Of a DNA stretch of 19,038 nt, positions 13,768 through 19,038 are shown piece after piece. The position numbers and the translations under genes were made by a program. The notes below the pieces were generated by a model that did no database searches, was not told where the DNA came from, and saw nothing but the letters and a program-made list of their open reading frames with translations. The first letter of the stretch is position 1, and the number at the start of each line of letters is the position of its first letter. Location: the NCBI GenBank assembly GCA_035711385.1, contig DASTCG010000051.1:1-19038 (forward strand), given 5' to 3'. Origin of the DNA: JACDAN01 sp035711385 (GTDB taxonomy: Bacteria > Actinomycetota > Thermoleophilia > Gaiellales > Gaiellaceae).

Positions 13768-13773
13768 ACTCTA
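13768..13773 (-). promoter_or_regulatory. Possible -10 element (TAGAGT) for ndk
   Basis: TAGAGT ends 9 nt before the ndk TTG and includes the TAG stop of the zinc-ribbon gene. It fits TANNNT and the leaderless geometry. No clear -35 was found. Inference from position only. Confidence 0.25.
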
Positions 13774-14298
13774 GCCGCCGGGCCGCTCCCGTCGTGGTGC
13801 GGGCGGAAACTCGATCGTCGTCGGGGTCTCGACCGGCGTCTCGCAGTAGGGGCACACCTGCCAGAGCGTCTCGAGCGGCGCCTTGCAGTTGACGCACGCC
13901 TGTCGAAGCTTCGTGGTGCAGACGGGGCAGACGAGGAACGAGTCCTCGACGTGCGCTCGACAGACCGGGCAGTGCAGCTCGCGCCGTGCGAGCCGCTCCT
14001 CCATCGCCTTGATCTCGAGCTCCCGCTCACGGACGTCGTCGAGGTACTCGGGTGGGCGGAAGAGCATGTAGACGAGCGCGCCCAGGAACGGAGGAACGAG
14101 TCCGAGAACCGTCGCCATCGCGATGAGCCAGGGGTCCTCGATGCGACGACGGGCGTCCTTGAAGACCCAGTAAGCGACTGCCAGCCAGAAGACGACCAGG
14201 AAAAAGATGCCCAGGTTGCGCACCACGTCCCAGGCGCCGGACCCGAAGAAGTCCCTCAGGTCTCCGAAGAAATCGTTTTCGTTGGCTCCGACGATCAT
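13771..14298 (-). CDS. Membrane-anchored double zinc-ribbon protein
   Basis: A 175-aa protein of unknown function. Two membrane segments (about 28-47 and 58-80) are followed by a charged helix (86-107) and four CxxC knuckles: C110/C113, C124/C127, C135/C138 and C149/C152. These would make two treble-clef or rubredoxin-like zinc ribbons. A proline-rich basic tail ends the protein. The segment PPFLGALVYMLFRPPEYLDD (69-88) resembles phospholipase_D-nuclease N-terminal-type or PLDc_N membrane hairpins seen in actinobacteria, but no catalytic domain follows. The ATG at 14298 is preferred over an upstream in-frame GTG/ATG because TGAGGTGAGC directly precedes it. The gene lies 7 nt after the 37-aa peptide. 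A sensor or adaptor role is possible; nothing here shows it. Confidence 0.82.
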   Translation of the reverse strand: MIVGANENDFFGDLRDFFGSGAWDVVRNLGIFFLVVFWLAVAYWVFKDARRRIEDPWLIAMATVLGLVPPFLGALVYMLFRPPEYLDDVRERELEIKAMEERLARRELHCPVCRAHVEDSFLVCPVCTTKLRQACVNCKAPLETLWQVCPYCETPVETPTTIEFPPAPRRERPGG

Positions 14299-14305
14299 GC
14301 TCACC

Positions 14306-14419
14306 TCACAACAGCAACTGCCCGACGACGTAGCCGGCCGCAAACGCAAGCCCGACGATCGTCAGCAGGACAGCGGCTGCGACCGCGAACACGCTGAGCC
14401 GCTCACCGAGCTTCGTCAT
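14306..14419 (-). CDS. 37-aa single-pass membrane peptide
   Basis: A short gene between folC and the zinc-ribbon gene. The product starts MTKLGERLSVFAVAAAVLLT and ends AAGYVVGQLLL, with a charged N-terminus (K3, E6, R7) and one hydrophobic stretch (about 10-30), so a single membrane span with the N-terminus inside is likely. Its ATG shares ATGA with the folC stop. GGAGG (14437-14433) lies 13 nt upstream, somewhat far but strong. The stop lies 7 nt before the next ATG, and the TGA forms part of that gene's Shine-Dalgarno. This coupling on both sides argues that it is translated. I recognise no family; in other actinobacteria a larger DUF4233 membrane protein often follows folC, so this may be a distant or reduced counterpart. 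Confidence 0.7.
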   Translation of the reverse strand: MTKLGERLSVFAVAAAVLLTIVGLAFAAGYVVGQLLL

Positions 14420-15522
14420 CGTACTTCGTGTTCCTCCGCGGCGACCAGCTCTGCGAGCAGGTACATGGAGCCGGTCACGAGGACGACGCCGTCGGCGGTG
14501 GCCCGTGCGCGTGCGAGCGCGTGCCGTGGGTCGGGCTCGACCTCCACTGTGCCGAATCGCGGCGCGGCGCGTTGCGCGAGCTCGGCGGCCGGCAACGCCC
14601 GCGCATTCGAGGACTGGGTTGCGATCAGCCGCGGCGCGATTGCCGAGAGATCCGCGATCATCCCCTCCGTGTAGTGATCGGCCAGGATCGAGGCGACGAC
14701 CACGTCGACCGGACGCCCGATCCGGCTCCGGAGCCAGGTGGTTCCAGCCTGGTTGTGCGCCCCGTCCCAGAGCTCGCGACCGCGCCACTCGAGCCGGCCC
14801 GGGAGGTCGGCCCGGAGCTCGAGGTGCGCGATCGGACGTCCGAGGAACCGCTCGGCCGCCTCCCCCGGCCCACCCGTCACGATCTCGACGCTCTTCGGCG
14901 CGACTCTCGTCGCGAGACCGACGTACTCGTTGTCCGGTAGGACAACTACTCTTGCGGCATGCGCCACTGCAAGCTTCTCGTTCGCGATCTGATCGCGTGT
15001 CTCGCCCAGTACTTCGGTGTGATCGAGCGAGACGTTCGTCAGCAGCACGACCTCGGCGCCGACGACGTTCGTCGCGTCGAGCCGCCCGCCGAGCCCAGCC
15101 TCCAGGACGGCGACGTCCACGTCCCGCTCTGCGAACTCGAGCAGCGCGGCGGCGGTCAACGTCTCGAACTGGGTCGCGTCGACCTCCTCGGCGACCGGCC
15201 GTACGCGCGCGACGGCCTGCTCGAAGTCGGACTCGGCGCCGTCGACCCAGATCCGTTCCGCCCAACCGCTCACGTGCGGAGACGTGTAGGCGCCCGCCCG
15301 CCGCCCCTCGGCGCGAATCAGAGCGGCGATCGTCCGGGTTGCGGTCGACTTGCCGTTCGTCCCGACAACATGAATCGCGGGGTAGCGACGCTCCGGATGT
15401 CCGAGTCCGGCAAGTAGGTCATGCATCCGGTCGAGGCCGAACTCCTCGGGCCACGGGCTGAGTGACGCGACCCAGGAGGTCGCGGGGGCGCCCGCGCTAG
15501 CCGCCGAGAGCTTCGAGCTCAC
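14416..15522 (-). CDS. folC: Folylpolyglutamate synthase / dihydrofolate synthase
   Basis: A Mur-ligase-family enzyme that adds glutamate to (dihydro)pteroate and folates. The P-loop reads VVGTNGKSTATR (52-63), one glycine shorter than the common GTNGKGST. Other marks are LEAGLGGRLDATNV (140-153), LTNVSLDHTEVLG (161-173), DGAHN (253-257) and LVTGSMYLLAEL (348-359). At 368 aa it is shorter than the usual 410-450. Between AERFLGRPI and LPGRLEW the segment normally holding FQxxNAALA helices is largely absent. Only upstream starts exist before the conserved ASLSPWPEEFGLDRM; the nearest is GTG at 15522, which overlaps valS by 26 nt. The exact start is therefore uncertain. The stop overlaps the 37-aa peptide start. 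Confidence 0.93.
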   Translation of the reverse strand: MSSKLSAASAGAPATSWVASLSPWPEEFGLDRMHDLLAGLGHPERRYPAIHVVGTNGKSTATRTIAALIRAEGRRAGAYTSPHVSGWAERIWVDGAESDFEQAVARVRPVAEEVDATQFETLTAAALLEFAERDVDVAVLEAGLGGRLDATNVVGAEVVLLTNVSLDHTEVLGETRDQIANEKLAVAHAARVVVLPDNEYVGLATRVAPKSVEIVTGGPGEAAERFLGRPIAHLELRADLPGRLEWRGRELWDGAHNQAGTTWLRSRIGRPVDVVVASILADHYTEGMIADLSAIAPRLIATQSSNARALPAAELAQRAAPRFGTVEVEPDPRHALARARATADGVVLVTGSMYLLAELVAAEEHEVR

Positions 15523-17947
15523 GCCGGTAGCGCGCCAACTTCTCGCGCTCCGCCTCGACGACGTCCGCGGGTGCACGCTCGACGAACCGGTCGTTGCCGA
15601 GCATCCCTTCGGCGCGCGCGATCTCCTTGCGCAGCCGATCGATCTCGGCGGCGGCGTCGCCGTCGGCCCGTACGCGGTCGGGCTTGACGACCGCGTCGAA
15701 GATCCGCCGGTCGTCGCCGTGGAGCTGCACCGCGACGCCGCTGCGGCGAAAGAGCACAGCCGCCTCCTGGACGCGGTCGAGCACGCGGTCGTCCGCTGTG
15801 AAGCGGTTGTCCGGCTCGGGCCACGGCGCGACGATGAGCCGGGACGTCCTGTTCGGGAGCTGAGACCAGATCTCCTCGGTCACGTGCGGCATGACCGGGT
15901 GAAGAAGCTTCAGGAGCCGCTCGAGCGTCGCGAGTGCCGTCGCGCGGACGTCTGTGTCGGTCGGGTCCTGCAACCGCGGCTTGATCGCCTCCGCATACCA
16001 GTCGCAGAAGTCGTCGAACGTCAGCCGGTACAGCGCGTTCGCGCCGGCAGCGAACGCGAAGTCGTCCCAGTGACGCTGGAGCTCGGCCCGGGTCGCATCG
16101 AGGCGCGCGAGGATCCACCGCTCCTCGACGTCGCGTGGGCGAACGTCGGGCTCGGAGTCGGCGGCGTTCATCAGGATGAGCCGTGCCACGTTCCAGAGCT
16201 TGTTCGCGAGCTTCCGACCCTCCTCGATGAACCCGATCGAGAAGCGCACGTCCTGGGTCGAGGACATCTTCAGAAGCCCGTAGCGAGTGGCGTCGGCCCC
16301 GTGCTGCGCGACGACCTCGTCGGGCTCGATCCCGGTTCCGAGGCTCTTCGACATGCGCCGCCCGTCGGACGCGAGGACGAGCGAGTGGATGATCACGTCG
16401 TGGAAGGGCATCTCGCCGGTCAGCTCGGAGCCGGCCATCATCATCCGCGTCACCCAGAGGAAGATGATGTCCCTGGCCGTCGAGAGAACGTCGGTCGGGT
16501 AGTAGACGTCGAGCTCGCGCGTCTGCTCGGGCCAGCGGAGCGTGGCGAACGGCCAAAGGGCCGAGGAGAACCACGTGTCGAAGACGTCCTCGTCCTGCGT
16601 CAGCTCCCCTGAGCCGCACTCGGCGCAGGCGGAAGGCTCGGTCTCCGCGATCGTCGTATGGCCGTTGGGGCAGTACCACGCCGGGATCCGCTGACCCCAC
16701 CAGAGCTGGCGAGAGACGTTCCACGGTCGGATGTTCTCGAGCCAGTCGAGCGCGACGGCTGACTGGTTCCTCGGCGTGAACCTCACTCGTCCTTCGCGGA
16801 TCGCGTCGATCGCCGGTGCGGCCAGCTCGCGCATCTCCACGTACCACTGCTCGGTGATCAGCGGCTCGATCCTGTCCTTCGTCCGGTTGCAGTGGCCGAC
16901 GGCGTGCCGGAACGCCTCGCGCTTCTCGAGCTGCCCGCGGTCACGCAGCCACGCGAGGACTTGCTCCTCCGCCTCTTCCTGGGTCGCGCCGGCGAGGTCG
17001 CCAGCGTGCTCGTTCATGCGCCCGTCGAGACCGATGACGGTGAGCTCCGGGAGGCCGTGGTCGCGGCCAATCTCGAAGTCGAGCGCGTCGTGCCCAGGGG
17101 TGATCTTCAAGGCGCCTGTGCCGAATGCGGGGTCGACCCGCTCGTCGGCGATGATCGGCGCCCGCCGCTCGACGTAGGGGACGATCGCCTCCCTGCCGAC
17201 GAGGTCGCGGTAGCGATCGTCGTCGGGGTTCACCGCCACCGCGACATCGCCCAGGATCGTCGCCGGCCTCGCGGTCGCGATCGAGATCGACCCGTCTCCG
17301 TCCGCGAGCGGATAGCGAACGGTGGTCAGTGCATCGTCGACGTCGAGATGGTCGACCTCGAGGTCGGAGACTGCCGTTCCGCAGCCGGGGCACCAGTTGA
17401 CGATCCGGTTGTCGCGATAGACGAAGCCGCGCTCGTGCAGGTGCACGAAGAACCGAAGCACAGCGGGGATGTACTCGGCGTCCATCGTGAAGCGCTCGCG
17501 CGAGTAGTCGAGGGACGCGCCCAGCTTGCGCAGCTGATCCATGACGATGCCGCCGTACTGCTCGAGCCAGCGCCATGTTCGCTCGACGAACGCCTCGCGT
17601 CCGAGCTCGAAGCGGTTCGTCCCCTCGGCGAGGAGCTGCCGCTCGACGACCGCGTGCACCGCGATCGACGCGTGATCGTAGCCGGGCTGCCAGAGCACGT
17701 TGAAGCCGCGCATGCGGTGCCAGCGGATGAGCACGTCCTGCGTCGATGCATTCAGCGCGTGGCCGATGTGCAGCTGACCCGTGACGTTCGGCGGCGGGAG
17801 CGCGATCGAGTACGCCTCCCCCGGCGCCTCCGGGTCCGCGCGGTAGTGCCCCTCCTCCTCCCAGAGCTGCTGCCAGCGCTCCTCGACGCCCTCGGGGTTG
17901 TACAGCGAATCCATCTCGACCGGTGAGTGTTGCTGATCGTCGCGCAT
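15497..17947 (-). CDS. valS: Valyl-tRNA synthetase
   Basis: An 816-aa class I synthetase that charges tRNA-Val and edits mischarged threonine. PPPNVTGQLHIGH (51-63) carries the HIGH motif. The KMSKS loop reads RMSKS (531-535) in SDGRRMSKSLGTG. The CP1 editing domain spans about 200-340, with ATARPATILGDVAVAVNP (224-241) and GALKITPGHDALDFEIG (278-294). WCPGCG (185-190) and CPNGH...CAECG (426-444) look like zinc-binding knuckles. The anticodon-binding helices (about 605-705) and a C-terminal coiled-coil arm (about 763-816) complete the protein. It is shorter than the E. coli enzyme (951). In the editing motif TRPET the E is replaced by A, and DHAGI reads DHASI (91-95). The ATG at 17947 has no strong Shine-Dalgarno; M12 is an alternative start. 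Confidence 0.97.
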   Translation of the reverse strand: MRDDQQHSPVEMDSLYNPEGVEERWQQLWEEEGHYRADPEAPGEAYSIALPPPNVTGQLHIGHALNASTQDVLIRWHRMRGFNVLWQPGYDHASIAVHAVVERQLLAEGTNRFELGREAFVERTWRWLEQYGGIVMDQLRKLGASLDYSRERFTMDAEYIPAVLRFFVHLHERGFVYRDNRIVNWCPGCGTAVSDLEVDHLDVDDALTTVRYPLADGDGSISIATARPATILGDVAVAVNPDDDRYRDLVGREAIVPYVERRAPIIADERVDPAFGTGALKITPGHDALDFEIGRDHGLPELTVIGLDGRMNEHAGDLAGATQEEAEEQVLAWLRDRGQLEKREAFRHAVGHCNRTKDRIEPLITEQWYVEMRELAAPAIDAIREGRVRFTPRNQSAVALDWLENIRPWNVSRQLWWGQRIPAWYCPNGHTTIAETEPSACAECGSGELTQDEDVFDTWFSSALWPFATLRWPEQTRELDVYYPTDVLSTARDIIFLWVTRMMMAGSELTGEMPFHDVIIHSLVLASDGRRMSKSLGTGIEPDEVVAQHGADATRYGLLKMSSTQDVRFSIGFIEEGRKLANKLWNVARLILMNAADSEPDVRPRDVEERWILARLDATRAELQRHWDDFAFAAGANALYRLTFDDFCDWYAEAIKPRLQDPTDTDVRATALATLERLLKLLHPVMPHVTEEIWSQLPNRTSRLIVAPWPEPDNRFTADDRVLDRVQEAAVLFRRSGVAVQLHGDDRRIFDAVVKPDRVRADGDAAAEIDRLRKEIARAEGMLGNDRFVERAPADVVEAEREKLARYRRELEALGG

Positions 17948-18014
17948 CGCACCGGCGCCGACCGTCAGGTCGCGCGAAGAGAAGCGGATGTCGTCAGGCA
18001 GCGACTATGCGCCC

Positions 18015-18020
18015 AGTATA
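18015..18020 (-). promoter_or_regulatory. Candidate -10 (TATACT) of the valS-folC operon
   Basis: TATACT (5/6 to TATAAT) lies 10 nt past the clpX stop in the 83-nt clpX-valS gap, giving a leader of about 60 nt. No good TTGACA is found at 16-18 nt. The leader is too short for a T-box and shows only small stems, plus a directly repeated CCTGACG. Confidence 0.45.
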
Positions 18021-18030
18021 GGCGGACGCC

Positions 18031-19038
18031 CTATGCCGACTCGGCGGCGCGCTCTTCCTCGTCCTCGAGCTCGGCGCCTGCGCTCGTCACGAGCGTCGGC
18101 TTCAGGCCCCGGTCGATCGTCTCCTTCGTGATCACGCACTTGGAGACGTCCTTGCGCGAGGGCAGCTCGAACATCACGTCCAGGAGCGCGTTCTCGATGA
18201 TCGAGCGCAGGCCGCGGGCGCCGGTCTCGCGCTCGAGCGCCCGGTCCGCGATCGACCAGAGCGCGTCGTCCGTGAAGACGAGCTCGATCGAGTCGTAGCC
18301 GAAGAAGCGCTGGTACTGCTTGACGAGCGCGTTCTTCGGCTCGACGAGGATCTGCACGAGGTCCTCACGTTGCAGCTGGTGCACCGCCGAGACGACGGGA
18401 AGCCGTCCGATGAACTCGGGGATCAGCCCGTACGAGAGAAGATCCTCCGGCATGACCTCCGCGAGCAGCTCCGACACCTCGGAGTCGCGGCGAGAGCGGA
18501 TGTCCGCCCCGAACCCGACCGCGTTCTTGCCGATCCGCTTCCCGATGATCTTCTCCAGCCCGGCGAACGCCCCGCCGCAGATGAAGAGGATGTTCGTGGT
18601 GTCGATCGACAGGAACTCCTGGTGCGGGTGCTTGCGCCCGCCCTGCGGCGGGACCGAGGCAACCGTCCCCTCGAGGATCTTGAGGAGCGCCTGCTGGACA
18701 CCCTCGCCGGACACGTCTCGCGTGATCGACGGGTTGTCGGCCTTGCGTGAGATCTTGTCGATCTCGTCGATGTAGATGATCCCCGTCTCGGCCTTCTTCA
18801 CGTCGAAGTCCGCGGCCTGGATCAGCTTGAGAAGGATGTTCTCGACGTCCTCACCGACGTAGCCGGCCTCCGTGAGGGCCGTGGCGTCGGCGATCGCAAA
18901 GGGGACGTTGAGGATCTTCGCCAGGGTCTGGGCGAGCAGGGTCTTGCCGCAGCCGGTGGGGCCGAGCAGCAGGATGTTGGATTTGGCGAGTTCGACGGTC
19001 TCGCCGCGCGCGTCGCGGGTCCTGTCGCCCGCCTGGAT
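18031..19038 (-). CDS. clpX: ATP-dependent Clp protease ATP-binding subunit ClpX (N-terminus outside window)
   Basis: The C-terminal 335 residues of ClpX; the gene continues beyond base 19038, so the N-terminal zinc-binding domain and the first part of the AAA+ module are missing. ClpX unfolds tagged proteins and feeds them to ClpP. Visible, numbered from the window edge: Walker A GPTGCGKT (26-33), pore-1 loop YVG (60-62), Walker B GIIYIDEIDK (86-95), pore-2 region RDVSGEGVQQ (107-116), the RKH loop GGRKHPHQ (133-140), and sensor 2 GARGLRS (273-279). The ClpP-docking IGF tripeptide is present as VGF in KNAVGFGADI (171-180), so partnership with ClpP is expected. The tail EDEEERAAESA is acidic. 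ClpX directly upstream of valS is classic actinobacterial order. Confidence 0.98.
   Translation of the reverse strand: MQAGDRTRDARGETVELAKSNILLLGPTGCGKTLLAQTLAKILNVPFAIADATALTEAGYVGEDVENILLKLIQAADFDVKKAETGIIYIDEIDKISRKADNPSITRDVSGEGVQQALLKILEGTVASVPPQGGRKHPHQEFLSIDTTNILFICGGAFAGLEKIIGKRIGKNAVGFGADIRSRRDSEVSELLAEVMPEDLLSYGLIPEFIGRLPVVSAVHQLQREDLVQILVEPKNALVKQYQRFFGYDSIELVFTDDALWSIADRALERETGARGLRSIIENALLDVMFELPSRKDVSKCVITKETIDRGLKPTLVTSAGAELEDEEERAAESA

Noticed and set aside
17948..18030. T-box or other riboswitch in the valS leader
   Set aside because: The predicted leader is only about 60 nt with 4-bp stems, too short for a T-box; no conserved T-box sequence was seen.
1..19038. tRNA genes, rRNA, CRISPR arrays, insertion sequences, defence or biosynthetic clusters
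   Set aside because: Reading the gene-free stretches and both strands gave no tRNA-like cloverleaf, no regularly spaced repeats, no transposase and no toxin, nuclease or phage-type proteins.

Overview
The window is high-GC chromosomal DNA, and nearly every gene lies on the minus strand. Read in that direction the order is clpX, valS, folC, a 37-residue membrane peptide, a membrane-anchored double zinc-ribbon protein, ndk, a SAM methyltransferase, maf, mreB, mreC, mreD, mrdA, rodA, a 64-residue protein, an RNase E/G, rplU, rpmA, obg, nadD and rsfS. This is recognisably the actinobacterial clpX-valS-folC-ndk-mreBCD-rodA-rng-rplU-rpmA-obg-nadD-rsfS neighbourhood. The full mreBCD/mrdA/rodA set, the GTG/TTG starts and the short Obg and FolC proteins suggest a deep-branching, probably rod-shaped actinobacterium. 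A Thermoleophilia-like lineage is my best guess; this is inference from gene order and protein style, not from a marker gene.

Right end (about 12000-19038): the C-terminal part of clpX is followed by a promoter-like TATACT and then a tight run, valS-folC-37-aa peptide-zinc-ribbon protein-ndk-methyltransferase-maf. Several genes overlap or nearly touch. The run covers tRNA charging, folate polyglutamylation, nucleotide balance and nucleotide-pool sanitation.

Middle (about 5974-11999): a 277-bp spacer with repeated sequence precedes mreB-mreC-mreD-mrdA-rodA, the elongasome. MreB filaments, the MreC/MreD scaffold, the PBP2 transpeptidase and the RodA glycosyltransferase together build the lateral wall. 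mreC/mreD/mrdA/rodA overlap by 1-4 nt and are surely co-translated.

Left end (1-5932): a small uncharacterised protein precedes an 860-aa RNase E/G with arginine-rich tails. Ribosomal proteins L21 and L27 follow, then the ribosome-assembly GTPase Obg, NadD (NAD synthesis) and the ribosome-silencing factor RsfS. The only plus-strand gene is a badly decayed DJ-1/PfpI-family pseudogene between rpmA and obg.

The window is mostly ordinary housekeeping DNA and I found no defence island, mobile element or CRISPR. The items most worth a second look are: a 37-aa peptide tied by overlap to folC and the zinc-ribbon protein; a recurring TANNNT hexamer 6-9 nt upstream of starts that lack a Shine-Dalgarno (possible leaderless mRNAs); the repeat-bearing spacer upstream of mreB; and the frameshifted DJ-1/PfpI remnant.
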